A stretch of 64,000 nt of DNA from Pisaster brevispinus. Lineage: Eukaryota > Echinodermata > Asteroidea > Forcipulatida > Asteriidae. Position 1 is the stretch's first letter; the number at the start of each line of letters is the position of its first letter. The stretch is from contig JAMKCF010000019.1 of the NCBI GenBank assembly GCA_023634235.1, positions 7,953,684 to 8,017,683 of the forward strand, written 5' to 3'. The translations under genes were made by a program, and so were the position numbers. Below, in pieces: positions 9,526 to 22,352 of the stretch. Below the pieces are notes generated by a model. That model ran no database searches. It was not told the DNA's origin and saw only the letters and a list, made by a program, of their open reading frames with translations.

Positions 9526-12500
9526 CAAATACACATCACCATTCAATTTGAATAGATTTTCTCGGGTCAGTTGTTTAGAGTGTTTATTGAAAAGTAGATG
9601 AAGTGACTGCTTTTCAACAGACTGTGCCAGTTTTGTGTGTATTCGAGCATTTTGGGGACCACTTTGGTCCCCTGTACCTTGCTTTACCGTGGGAGGGAAA
9701 CAAACTTGCGCAATTTAACAGGTCCTGACATGCGTGAGACTTGCACAGCCAATGTGCCGTTCCGAAAGGTATAACTCAGTATCAGGGGAAACACACCATA
9801 CATTGGTGGGCACTTTTCAATGAAAACAACTGTGAAGGGTGGGGGAGGGGGGGGAGGCCACCAAAAAAGTGATATTTTGTAACAGGATTTTGTACACATT
9901 AGTATTGCTTATTCTGAGTGCTGCAAGATATTAACATGTGCAAAAGTGAAGAGGGGGGTGGGTCCTCGAATGCAGTTTGTCAACTTCAGACTGTATTTCA
10001 GACATCCATATTTATCTAATTGATACTTGTACAAACTTTATAACTAGAGAACTTTCAGATTGTAATTACTCACATTTTTCCCCAAACTGAGTACCAGTCC
10101 TATATTTAACTTTGAATGAGACCAGGACTGGCAGGAATATGGGTTTTTTTTTTAGACGAGAATTTGTATCATCTAATAACTGTCCATTGTGTTCTATCAC
10201 ACATCGAGAGTGCATTGACTGTAATTCCAAGAAGACACTCTCTATCACAGAAACATCAATTCATTAGACCATAATGACTGTATTTCCCCTACACCAATGA
10301 ATCCATCAACAAAACTCCCCGTAAATTCACAACAACAATAACAACTGCACTTTCCACTGAAGAATCTGTCAAAGCAAGAGCGAATCTTTCTGTACCAATC
10401 TCATTTCCCTGCCAGAATGTATCCCTAAGCACCCACTCAATCACCCCAGAAGACTGGGACTTCCTTTTATGACTAATTACAGAAATAGTGGACACCATTT
10501 TACACATGTACTGTGCTATAATCTGTCCTATAATCTAGCTCATATCCAGGCATTAAATGGCGTTTTCACGGCCGTGAATAACTTCTGATTCAACGAGACA
10601 CGCTTACTGAGGGGCTCCTGATGGACACGGAAGCTCGATAGCTGGGCAAGTACATTCCCATTTATTGCCAGGCATTAAGTGATAGGAAAAAATGTCAAAA
10701 AAACAAGCTATGTTGATTCCAATGTCTCTGAAATAAACACGTGCCCCAGAACACACCAACTTTCTGAAACCAAATAATATTAACAACAACAATGAACATT
10801 AATTAGGCACTTTTAAATTAAATATCCAAGTGCCGTTCACCATTACAACCTCTGTTCCTTGGGCTAAAGGCATTCATGATTCTATCCCAACTCCTTAGAG
10901 TATGCAGCCCGAGAGGCCACATTGGCCAACATGCGTCAATAACAATGCTTTCACTTGAGCCCAGTGCACCACACTGCTTTACGCCTCCAAATTCCCTTCT
11001 TAAAAATAACCAAAATAAAACGCAAGAGTGTAAGCGACAATGACGTCAGAGTCAATAGTCCGGAGGAAAGACTGGAGTTTGTTGATCCTTGTTTAGAACA
11101 CTCTCTAGCCATCCAAAAATTAAACATGACATGTATTATCAAGCAACACAACTTCCCCTCTGGTTGATAGAGTGCCCTCGCTGTACACTATCACTCTCAA
11201 TTATCCAGGCTCCAGCCTGAATGGTCTGTTCAATCACAGGTCCCCACCAGTGTCCAGCAATTGATAATGAGTACAGGGCTACTCATCAATCAAGCACAGA
11301 CCCATCACCCTCAAACAGATTTGTCCAGACTCTGAAAAGCTTAAGAGATTGACGGCCTTTCTGCATGGCCTGATCTTTAGCATACCACACCATACTTGAA
11401 ATTCTGCATGGCTTAGACAGTTGGAAAGAAAAGAAGCCTACAGTTTAAGCCTTCAGCCTCTACTAGACTACAACCACTTCAGGTATCTGCCTAGTCTTGC
11501 AGGTCTTGCACTGCTATGTGCTGGTAAATACCGCTTTCCAACTTGCCCTGTGGGCTACTCAAAACTGTCCAACCCACTTGTTTTTTAATGCTCATATTTC
11601 TTTCTTTTCAAATGTGAATGATAAATTGTAAAAAATATGTAAATATACTTTTGAGTGAGTTCATGTCATTTCATTTAACCAATAAACTGGTTGTGATTGC
11701 TACCATTAATACATCAGTAAGAAAACAGTTTTGAAAATACTTGTTTGAAATTTGGGCTGGTGGCAAGTGAAATGCACAGTTTACTAGTCCAGTAGGCTAC
11801 TTTTCAGAAAGCTTAAGCGCAATGCCTGTCTTGATTCAAGACATTATCATGATGCAACTGTGCAGGCACTTTACGCAAAAACGATTCAAAGCTATCCGAC
11901 GATGATACAAAAAATATCGACAGACTACTCTACCCGGTTTGTCACTGCCAATGAATGCAGTGATGATTTCCATTGTATAGTAGAGCCAGAGGACAGCAAA
12001 ATGCTAAACAAAATGTATCAGTTTAAACTACTAAAAAAAAAACATCATCATTTGCAACTCATCATGAAGCAGGATTTGAAAACTGACACAGCGGAAATAC
12101 AATCTAGTTTGTTTTGCGGTACCACCATGTCAAAGAATCTATCTTTGAGTTGTGGTAGTTCTGAAGAGACTCGGTGGTGTACAACCCAACGTTTCGATCA
12201 GTGGCTCCGACTGTCTTCAGGAGAACGCTGGACTCTGATGCTGCAGGCTGTACAAGCATTCAGTTTTCATGTTGGTTTTCAAAACTGATCAACAAAACTT
12301 TTTGTTGTTGGAAGTAATGGAACTGTTAAGTTGAGTCATAAGAGTGTTTTGCGCCAAGACTAGTGCCTTCCGACCAACCGCTATATTGAGTGTTTTAGTG
12401 TAGCATTATCAAAATTAGTACAGTGAGTGGATAAAAACAGCCTTTATTTCTTCTGTCCTTCACCTGTAATCTTTTGTATATTAGGTTACATGGTTTACTC

Positions 12501-13640
12501 CAATGCTCCGTGCAGAGTTCCGACACCGTCCTAAGTTGACATACCTATCTACATGTGTACATTAACCACTCTAATGCCACTAGAGGGCGCCAACAGCATT
12601 GTTTGAAAATTTGTTAGTGTAAAGTGGTGTTGACATAAAAGAGTGACCTGGCACTTTCCAGGGCCTTTCTGGCAGGCAAGATACTGCACTGGTCATCTAG
12701 GGCATTTTACATTTTGATGGCATGATTTAAACATGAACAAACAACAGCTGAACAAGTTTTGAGATGTGCTCTGTCTTCACAGCGCAATCTCCATCAAATC
12801 TAAGATTTTCTGTTTTCTTCCATTGAGCCGTGTACAAATCATGTGTGCAGGTAGTCCAGGCTCTGTGGCTCTTCTGCAGACATGTGATGTCACAGGTTAC
12901 ATGGTCTATAGAAAAACTGTCACTCTTTTTATGCAAACAAAAAAGGAAAAAAAAATCATAGATGTCTGTTTTATCTTAAAGCAAATGTAGCAGGTTTTTT
13001 TCCCTTCTTCTCTCCCCCCCCCCCACCCCAAAAAAAATAATAATAATAAATAAAAATACAAAATAAAATTCAGTTTATGACTCCATTAGCTTTAGAGAGA
13101 GAGCATATTTGTTTCGGATGCATGTATAAATTTCAGACAAGAATAGAAAACATCAAAAATAAAAAACAGACCAATTAAATACGCCCACTCAAACAGTATT
13201 TATAAGCCTTCCATTGTATAACAGAAGATACTAAACTGTATTGAAAAAAAATACAGGTTCTTTGTTAAAAGCAGCAACCGATGCTTTCAACAAGATTGAT
13301 TGATAGTACAATTATTTCCATGATGCCCTTGGAGGCTTAACAAAATAATTCTGAACAGATTTTACATGAAACAGGGGAAATAAAACTACACACCGTAAAA
13401 TAAAAATATGCTAACTAAGGGTTGAATGAGTTCAGAAGAGGATGTTTATTGCCTATTCCAGTGTATTGGTTGTTGCCAATGTTCAATCCCGGAAATGTGC
13501 ATAAAATATACACCTAAGAATGGGAACATAGTTTGATAAAATAATACATATACAAAAGTGCTATATCACTTTAAAATCTAAAAGAGCTTTTTATTTTTAT
13601 GACAGGAATCCAGAGCTATGTTTGAAATAGACACCCCTTG

Positions 13641-15208
13641 CATTGGCCGCCATCGCTAAGGCCAAACAATGGAAACGTTGCATTGGCCGCCATCACTAAG
13701 GCCAAACAATGGAAACGTTGCATTGGCCGCCATCACTAAGGCCAAACAATGGAAACGTTGCATTCGCAGCCATCACTAAGGCCAAACAATGGAAACGTTG
13801 CATTGGCCGCCATCACTAAGGCCAAACAATGGAAACGTTGCATTGGCCGCAATTGCCAAGGCCAAACAATGGAAATGTTGCATTGGCCGCAATTGCTGAG
13901 GCCAAACAATGGACATGTTGTATTGGCCTCAATCTCTGAGGCCAAGAAATGGAAACACTGCCTTGGTCGCCATCGCTGAGGCCAAACAATGGAAACGCTG
14001 CACTGACCACAGCGATGGTGGCCAAACAATGGAAACGTTGTGTTGGCCGCCATAGCTGAGGCCAAACAGTGGAAACGCTGCACTGTATGACCACAGCAAT
14101 GGTGACCAAACAATGGAAACGTTGCATTGGCCGCCATCGCTGAGGCCAAACAATGGAAATGTTGCATTGGTCGCCATCGCTGAGGCCAAACAATGGAAAC
14201 GCCTCATTGACCACAGCAATGGTGACCAAACAATTGAAACGTTGCACTGACCGCAGCGATGGCAGCCAAACAATGGAAACTTTGCATTGGCCGCAATTGC
14301 CAAGGCCAAACAATGGAAATGTTGCATTGGCCGCAATTGCTGAGGCCAAACAATGGACATGTTGTATTGGCCTCAATCTCTGAGGCCAAGAAATGGAAAC
14401 ACTGCCTTGGTCGCCATCGCTGAGGCCAAACAATGGAAACGCTGCACTGACCACAGTGATGGTGGCCAAACAATGGAAACGTTGTGTTGGCCGCCATAGC
14501 TGAGGCCAAACAGTGGAAACGCTGCACTGTATGACCACAGCAATGGTGACCAAACAATGGAAACGTTGCACTGACCACAGCGATGGAGGCCAAACAATGG
14601 AAATGTTGCATTGGTCGCCATCGCTGAGGCCAAACAATGGAAACGCCTCATTGACCACAGCAATGGTGACCAAACAATTGAAACGTTGCACTGACCGCAG
14701 CGATGGCAGCCAAACAATGGAAACTTTGCATTGGCCCCCATCCCTGATACCAAATAATGGAAACGCTGCACTGACCACAGCGATGGTGGCCAAACAATGG
14801 AAACGTTGCGTTGGCCGCCATCGCTGAGGCCAAACAATGGAAACGCCGCACTGACCACAGCGATGTTGGCCAAACAATGGAAGCGTTGCATTGGCCGCCA
14901 TCGCTGAGGCCAAACAATGGAAATGTTGCATTGGTCGCCATCGCTGAGGCCAAACAATGGAAACGCTGCATTGACCACAGCGACTGTGACCAAACAATGG
15001 AAACGTAGCACTGACCACAGCGATGGCGGCCAAACAATGGATATGTTGCATTGGTCGCCATCGCTGAGGCCAAACAATGGAAACGCCGCATTGACCACAG
15101 CGATGGTGACCAAACATTTGAAACGTTGCACTGACCACAGCGATGGCAGCCAAACAATGGAAACTTTGCATTGGCCCCCATCCCTGATACCAAATAATGG
15201 AAACGTGC
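13641..15208. repeat. 40-bp minisatellite, about 39 copies, with higher-order duplication
   Basis: The unit is CATTGGCCGCCATCGCTGAG + GCCAAACAATGGAAACGTTG (40 bp), with a second unit class using CACTGACCACAGCGATGGTG in the first half. The array runs about 1.57 kb inside a PALS1 intron. Blocks recur at larger scale: the segment from 13841 is nearly repeated from 14284 (offset 443 bp, about 11 units), and CATTGGCCCCCATCCCTGAT units recur near 14734 and 15174. Because 3 x 40 = 120, stop-free frames persist and produce a 528-codon minus-strand frame that is not a gene. Each unit carries AACAATGG, and many carry GCCGCCAT. Confidence 0.96.
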
Positions 15209-15862
15209 ACGCTTAGAAGTGTAGGGCACAACTCTAAACCAATGAGAGGTAAGTCTTTCTTTGACCTCAGGCGCTGTTTGGGTGTTGTGACCTCATATGC
15301 AAAGGGGTCTATCTGAGACTTGTTTAAAGCATTTTGTAAGGGTTTACAAGGTGATGGGTGCAATCTGCTGCCAACCTTGCCAGAAACTCTGAAAATTACC
15401 AACTGTCACTATTCTTTGTCACCATCTCTGTCATGTTCCCAATGTGCAATAACTAATACTGATTCTCATTATACCCCCCCCCCCAAAAAAAAAAAAACCC
15501 AAAACAAAAGAAAACAAACAAACAAAAAGGGGATCAGACTATCATTCCTTTCTAATCTTTAACAAAAAAAATTGTGTTTTTTTTAACAGACTTTATAAAG
15601 GGAAGAACAATATCTGTCCTTTATACAAAATAAATGAATTAAAATAAGAAACCATCCCAAACAAAAACCTGTGCCAGAAAAAAACAAAGCTCTAAATGAC
15701 AAAATCTTCTACACAACCAAGACTTTCTCAAAGTTCTGACATGGCCCTCATTTTTCTGAACTTCTTCTGGAGTGAAACAAAGGGCCATACGTGTAAAACA
15801 ACAGACAAAGAACCAAGTTTGGGTTAGATTAAACTTGAGGCTGAAAAGTTGACATTTCTTAC

Positions 15863-15940
15863 CATGAATTCCAACCGATCCAAAATCCCTCTAAGCTCTT
15901 CTGCTTCATGACTCGATGAGGCCTTGGTCTCAGCTTTCAC
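15863..15940 (-). CDS. PALS1: PALS1-like gene, exon for the start of L27C
   Basis: The 78-nt exon (26 codons, phase 0 at both ends) has acceptor CATTGCAG and donor GTAAGA. It encodes VKAETKASSSHEAEELRGIL then DRLEFM. The E-x-x-E-L-x-x-I-L helix opens the second L27 domain, the one that recruits LIN7 in the vertebrate complex. Symmetrical phase 0 borders make it a cassette that could be skipped without a frameshift, which would break L27C. The downstream intron is 9.9 kb and holds the 40-bp minisatellite. Confidence 0.88.
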
Positions 15941-16302
15941 CTGCAATGCATCAAAGACAAATCAATTACTGAATGGATGAGTTTGAAACAAAGCTATCAA
16001 CCTAATGCCTGGCAGTGACAGTGTCAGCATGTCAACTTTGGATCATTCTTTGCCCATTCCACAACAAGAGAGTCCACATTTCCAATGTGCTGGGCCGATC
16101 ACTTGATCAATGGCAGTGATGTGTTTGCACAACCCGAAGCAAATGATATCAACGCAGGTTGGTATGATTGGTGGTGACACTTCAGAGGTCTCCATCAACA
16201 GAAGTCATGGTGGTCTGTTGGCCAAATGCTGATTAAAGCACCCCGAGACCAGTCCAAATTCTCAAACATCCTAAAAGAACAGCATGTTGAAAGTTACCCT
16301 TA

Positions 16303-16836
16303 AAGGTATTAAATGATACAGGATTCGTAGAGCTGACAAAATAGACGCAGATAGTGTTCATGTTTTCTGGAATCGACCAAATACATGAAATAACGAATCT
16401 TGTGAATTCTTTGGCTTAATCCGTTGTGTGGGTCAGGAGAAAATGGTCAAAAACTATGCACAAATGTTCAGCATGTAAACACATTGTCCTAAATTCTGGT
16501 TGTAACAACCAAAATCAGCTGTTGCATCGTTTTTTAAAGTTTAATAGGTTTTCAGATACAGTTTTCTTAGATTTAATGTCATTTCAGAGGGAAATATTTC
16601 ACAGAAATAATGGTTCTAGTATGAACTTCATCATCAGTAAGCTTTCAGACTAAAATTATTTAGTGATCAATAGATTCATACTTCACATGTAGAGATTCTG
16701 GCTGCTAAAGCAGCTTTTTTAGAATCTCGTGGATTTTTGTCTTTCTTCTTTTTTTTCTCTTTTTCTAAAACATCTTATTAGCATTACAGATTCCTAATGA
16801 TGTTTTATATCCTTACCAATCCTGTAAAATTCCTTT
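16303..16836. mobile_element. MITE-F, diverged copy
   Basis: It matches the element at 27750-28107 across its interior (GTCAGGAGAAAATGGTCAAA, GGGAAATATTTCACAGAA, TTCTAGTATGAAC) and ends in TCCTTACCAATCCTGTAAAA, inverted to its start. It is longer, with extra sequence between the interior match and the right end. Confidence 0.65.
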
Positions 16837-19769
16837 AAATAAGTGTCAATTCATACAATAAAGGAGAGTAAAATAATTTGTACCACTCGTTCTCAAACAT
16901 CCATTGACTGATTCAGCTTTAAATGTCGGATAAAAATCACATACATCTTTTGTTACATCCCAGGGCCACTTAATTCCATTCCCAGGATTTATAATGCATC
17001 AGACAAAATTCAAAATCTGACAGATAACAGAAGAGTCTGTCCTTGTTTTGAGTTGATGCAAAATCCAAAATCAAATAGAGCTGCTCAGTTTCTTCACACT
17101 AAATCCATCTGGAAGTGCCCATCCCAGCTGAGATGCAGGGTCTTGGGTAAGTAACACCATAATCGCCGACGGACTTGTACTAGTAGTAATCTTCTTATCT
17201 AAAATCAGATGCTTTATTCAGAATCGATTATAAAAAGTCGTGAGCAGTTGTTGGATTTCTCCCAAGGAGACAAACACGGTTTCTGTTAATCCAGGCCTGA
17301 GTGTTGGCTTCAGCTTACACGAACTGGTGGACAAACTGAAGTCCAGAAAAAAAAATCTATCAATGCTGTACTTTCTATGTTGAGTAATCAGTATTTCCTT
17401 TAGTTGACTCAGATGTGCACCAACCAACTTCTGTCGAAATTGTCAATTCTGAGGCTGGTTTGCAAACAATCGAGCAAGAGGCTGAGACGAGCAAGAAAGG
17501 TTAAGACAATAGCTCAAAACAAGCTTGACTGACAGTAGGGTAGTAATGCCTGCTAGGTAAAAATGGTTAGCTAAAAAATCTGTGTCTAGTTAAAAAAAAT
17601 AATAATAATACTTTTCTATTAAAATGGTTTGGTAAAAATAAGCTCTTCTTGTAGGAAGTTGTGGTTCATGGCAGATGAGATAGTGTAAGGCTAAATGCTT
17701 CCAACAGTGCCCTGTTCTGTCTCTTAGTTTTTTTCTTCAACGTCTACTGTTTGGAACATCACGACTTAGTAGACCTCCCCACTTGTTCTTTTCAGAAACA
17801 CAACTTTGTCCACAAAGAGATTTTCAAGGTTATTACTATCTTGCTCCACTCTACCACAAGTTTGAAACCTAAGTTTATTTTCATAAAGCTGAATGAGTAG
17901 CAAAACAAGCTTGAGTAGAATAAGGAAAACCATCAATTATAAAGGTTATTGATTTACTGGAATCAAAGATGTTTGCTACTAAATTATACAGCATAATGAT
18001 GCTAGGTCCGATTTGTGGCCAATTTGACCAGAAAATTTAGATTTAACTTTTAAATACCTATTTTTATAGCTTCGAGCAAGTTACAGGTTTTATTTTAGTT
18101 ATTGCACGAAAAACAAATATGCCAATAAGTGGTAGTTAATAAAAAAAACTGAAAACGAATTATTGTCGAGATCCCAACAATATCACTCATCCATCAGCCA
18201 AGTACAAACATGTTTGCATACTAGTGCTTTGTGCATGGCACATGCGAAAGTTTTTAAAATTTTGTTTTGTTTGAAACAGCATTATCTGTGAAAATTCTTC
18301 AAGAAAAAAAGAAAGATATCCAGGCATATAACTTTAAAGCAAGTAAAACTAATGTATTAAAAGAAAAAGACTAGATCAGGCTTGTTGAACCCTTCAGACT
18401 ACCAATGCAGCAGGGTTGAGATTTGCCAAATGTGAAAATTCCTGGAAAAATGGCTTTCCCAGTCTGGGTTCCCCTTTATTCTAGACCCAGAACCTCCAAG
18501 ATGTTACAAATTCAGGAGGTTTACAGACTCAGTGCATCACCAGAAATACAAAACTACAGGTTTTGGACACACTGTGGACTATCGATCTCTTTCTCCCTTT
18601 TGGTGACTGCTTTACTTCTTTCAACAACATTTGAAGGCTCAAGGAGATTTTGAGAAAATCCTGGAATCAGGAAACACCCTGAGAAATCACACGCCTAATT
18701 ATAACAGAAGATATCATCTTGACAAAACCCTATCCGATAAGGATTTCTGATACACACCATGCCAAATTATGTATCACTATCATCTTGTGCAAAGAACGAG
18801 TTGACAAACAAATTCCCTTCACCCAAGCACCAATGATTAATCCCAGTCTTTTGTGTAAACAGAAATCTCCACTAATTCCTCCGAAGATAACAATGCCTGC
18901 CCCACCATGGCCCTACGGAGTAAATCCTAGACGCTACAAGTTCCATTAAGTAAGAATAGCAGGTGTGTTATAAAAAAAATGCAATCATCGATGCAGAGCA
19001 GAGATCCCTTGATGACAGACCAAGTTCCTCCATGATGAAATCCTCCTGGGAGAACTTTCTTGACTCATTGCGTGTTTACCCCTAGCAAAATAAAGTATTG
19101 CCCCCCAAGCTGCAGATGAACCGGGAGCAACCATGAAATTATTATCGCGGACAAGAACGCTGTGACTCAGAATGACTGATACTAAAGTAACTGTATCGCC
19201 ATCTTGATAAAATTCTCAGGCGATAGCTCTGAGCCTTCTCTAGCATCAGGTATGGCATGAAGTTGTCCTAAAGAGCAAAAAAGTACTCTTATCTTTTTGG
19301 ATCAACAAACTGAAGAAGTCGGGATGTGATGAAGGATGAAGTTTCTTGTTTCCAAGTTCTGATTAAATTCTTCAGTGATCGCTTTACGCGCAAAAGACGG
19401 TGACAACAGACGCGAGCGATTAGCACGAAACAACAAGAATACACAGCTCTATAAATCATCCTTCAGAACTATTGCCGAGGGATCCTTATCAACAAGCCCG
19501 AAGATTGAAATTCCCTCAAGATTTATTTCTTGCCTCACTGCAGCCAGATGAGAGCAAATTACCACTCCAGTGTAAATTGACAGCTATCTTCTCCATGACC
19601 ACGATACTAATGATGATTGATGAAGCCCCAAAAGGCAGATGTTAAAGGTAGAGAAACATCATTCAGGTTTTTAAAAAATAAGGATTCCAATCCTATAATT
19701 TTCAGCATAATTACAAATTTTTTTTTACAGAGAACTTAACGACACGTGTCTCTTTATTTTTGCAGGTCA

Positions 19770-20152
19770 AGTGCACCAGACTCAAGCTATGATGTTTCTG
19801 ATCAGCAGAGTGTGGGTTCGAGTCCTGGTCTTGACACCGGTGTCCTTAAGCAAGACATCTAACTCTATTGCTGCATCCTTCGGATGGGACGTAAAGCCAA
19901 GCGTTGTGTGACGCGATTTAAAGAACCCAGTTTAAACACTTATTGCTACGAGAAGCGGTTTGCCCTGTGTTTCTGGCAGTGGCTGCTGAATGCACCGCAC
20001 CACCTTGTAAACCCTTTGGTGCTACATAATCACGACCTCGTCATTCAAAAGTTTCAAAATCCTGTCTTAAACATGTTTCTATTTGTCCAAGCGCCTTGAG
20101 CATCTTACTGGTGGATACGTGCGCTATATAAGACTCCAGTATTTCATTTTGT
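19770..20152 (+). mobile_element. tRNA-derived SINE (SINE-S), 5'-truncated
   Basis: It begins at GCACCAGACTCAAGCTATGA, just past the A box, keeps the GTGGGTTCGAGTCCTGGTCT B box and the CCTTCGGATGGGACGTAAAG body, and ends GCGCTATATAAGACTCCAGT. Confidence 0.78.
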
Positions 20153-20619
20153 TATGATGGTATCTTTAATCTACAATTTTCTTGATTTACAACAAACTGG
20201 CTTTCCAATCCAAGGCTTGCTATGAGTTATCTTGTCTGATGTAAAACAAAAAAACATAAAACATATAATGTATGTATTCCATATCGGTTTTCCCAAGGGG
20301 CCCAGTCGACCAATCAATCCATATTTTGTACTTATAATAAAAAGTGGGATTGTCAGTTGAAATTACCCAAAGTAAAACCAATCAGTAATTTGTTATATAT
20401 GAACAAGAGTAATGGATTGTGGTAATGGCATAGGCCTTGCCCCAATTTCATGTCACTGATTACCATGGAACTCTGCACTTACAGCCAATAGAGGTACAAG
20501 GTTACCAGCGCAGCGCTATGACATTGGACCCATATGGTCATTTGGTTTCTGGCAATTTCAAAGTAGACCCTCTGATTGTGGACCACAGTGTTAGCCAGAG
20601 GGGTGTCTGGGTGTCTTTT

Positions 20620-21075
20620 GGACACCCTGTTTTAATTTTGGACACCCTGTTTTAAATTTGGACACCCTTTTTAAAAATGTGGACACCCTGTTTTAAATTT
20701 GGACACCCTGTTTTAAATTTGGACACCTTTTTAAAAATGTGGACACCCTGTTTTAAATTTGGACACCCTGTTTCAAATTTGGACACCTTTTTAAAAATGT
20801 GGACACCCTGTTTTAAATGTGGACACCCTGTTTTAAATTTGGACACCCTGTTTTAAATTTGGACACCCTGTTTTAAATTTGGATACCCTGTTTTAAATTT
20901 GGACACCCTGTTTTAAATTTGGACACCCTGTTTTAAATTTGGACACCCTGTTTTAAATTTGGACACCCTGTTTTAAATTTGGACACCCAGTTTTAAATTT
21001 GGACACCCCGTTTTAAATTTGGACACCCTGTTTTAAATTTGGACACCCAGTTTTAAATTTGGACACCCTGTTTTA
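20620..21075. repeat. 20-bp minisatellite, about 23 copies
   Basis: The unit is GGACACCCTGTTTTAAATTT. Early copies form a 60-bp higher-order unit in which every third copy reads GGACACCTTTTTAAAAATGT; later copies are almost identical 20-mers. The flanks are partly inverted: TTAGCCAGAGGGG before and CCCCTGGCTAA after. The Lys/Phe/Gly frame on the minus strand is an artefact of the repeat. Confidence 0.96.
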
Positions 21076-21469
21076 TCTGCCATTTACATGTAAACTGACA
21101 GTAAGTAAACAATTGGGACACCCAGTTTTTAAATTTCCAGCAAATTTGGGCACCCTTTTACCAACCCCTGGCTAAAACCTTGTTGCGACCTAGTTTGGTA
21201 AACCATGGGTAATCTTATACACATACACTGTACAATGCTTAGCATGTCCACATGCAGCTTGCACGTAAATTTGTCACTCTTAGTCTTATCGAATGACAAG
21301 AGGACGGCGCAACTAAAATGCCGCAGCGGTTGAGCTTAAAGGTCACGAGTAAGATAGATGGATTACCAGATCCATGAACTGTTTAAATTCAAATTTCCTC
21401 AGTAACTCCTCCATAATTTATCAGCTTGATTATACATCCATATATACATCAGTCATGTGATTAACCAAA

Positions 21470-21625
21470 GGCCACGGAGGCCATGGCCTGAGTTATCCTG
21501 CTCTTGGCCTTGGTGCCCCTTCAAAAGTCCCCCATAGACTTTTAGGTTGTGCAATTTAAGTGCCCTTTACTTAATAAAAAATGGCCTTGCCCTCTCAAAG
21601 ATGAAATTCCAGGCATGATACATGT
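21470..21625. repeat. Dispersed repeat R3 fragment
   Basis: GGCCTTGGTGCCCCTTCAAA, then AAGTGCCCTTTACTTAATAA and GGCCTTGCCCTCTCAAAGAT, parallel the 52890-53015 copy. Confidence 0.5.
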
Positions 21626-22352
21626 ACATCAGAGGTGCAACTTTGTTTTTGCAACAACAACAAAGTGGAAACGGCCCAGCACACAGAACTTTGTACAGTG
21701 TTTTTTTATATTCTAAGGCACACCAAAAAAATGAAAAAAAAGAGGCATTCAGCTAATCAGTTGAAAAGCTTTGAGCCTGATACATACAGGCATTTATAGC
21801 GCCCCACAAAAAAAAAGGAATGCTTTAGATTGTACACTTTTTTTTTGCAATTTTGTCTGCTAACAAAATGAGCCAGAAACTGAATACAGTACATAGTACT
21901 TTGGCTGGTACCTTTCTTTAAAAAAAAAAAAAAAATCAGTGACAACACTTTAATTTGAGCAATGTACATTTGTAAATAACAATTGACGTATGATGAAAAC
22001 ATACTACGATGAATGTGAATGGAGTTGTGACTGGCTGAGACAGTTCGCTCAATGCAAGAGCTGTCGGGCATAATTGATTGTGGTAACAAGTTGGATGGGA
22101 GACCATTCTGTGTATTTGAATAGTTTGATCTATAAAGCCTCAACCCTACAGCAACCGTCAACGACGGCGCTCACATGGATACTGCGTGCCTCTGCTCGGC
22201 AAAATCAAACTAGCAGCAGCTTGTTTACATTTCGTAATGGGATTCCAACCAACTTTTTTGGTGCTCAGTCCAGACTGCTTTTGGCCCAAGGATGAAGGGC
22301 GAAGCTTAAGGGATCAGTCTTATGGGTGGGCGAAATTGCTAAGGCCCCTTAC

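Larger units (their letters stand above)
5918..15862. other. PALS1 9.9-kb intron
   Basis: Apart from the separately listed MITE-E, an AAAC-rich simple tract (9405-9525) and the 40-bp minisatellite, this intron is AT-rich unique DNA. I see no exon-like block with splice sites on either strand. The 142-codon frame at 11860-12288 (plus) overlaps a repeat-like CAACGTTTCGATCAGTGG segment and has no other support. Confidence 0.55.
15941..22352. other. PALS1 6.4-kb intron
   Basis: It holds MITE-F, a SINE-S fragment, the 20-bp minisatellite and an R3 fragment. The stretch from about 16.9 to 19.7 kb is unique AT-rich DNA with no gene that I can support on either strand. Confidence 0.55.

Noticed and set aside
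9134..9555. 125-codon minus and 68-codon plus frames near 9.1-9.6 kb.
   Set aside because: Both depend on an AAAC-rich simple repeat, giving Leu/Phe/Val/Cys-rich and Lys/Gln/Thr/Asn-rich low-complexity peptides.
11860..12288. A 142-codon plus-strand frame.
   Set aside because: It ends inside a repeat-like segment with a CAACGTTTCGATCAG motif, has no domain, no splice context and ordinary AT-rich composition before that.
13816..15402. A 528-codon minus-strand open frame, the longest in the window.
   Set aside because: It is the 40-bp minisatellite read in a frame that happens to lack stops; protein repeat length (40 residues) is exactly three units. No conserved family, start context or splice support.
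20620..21075. CRISPR-like array (regular 20-bp repeats).
   Set aside because: Units are contiguous with no unique spacers, and the DNA is clearly eukaryotic; it is a minisatellite.
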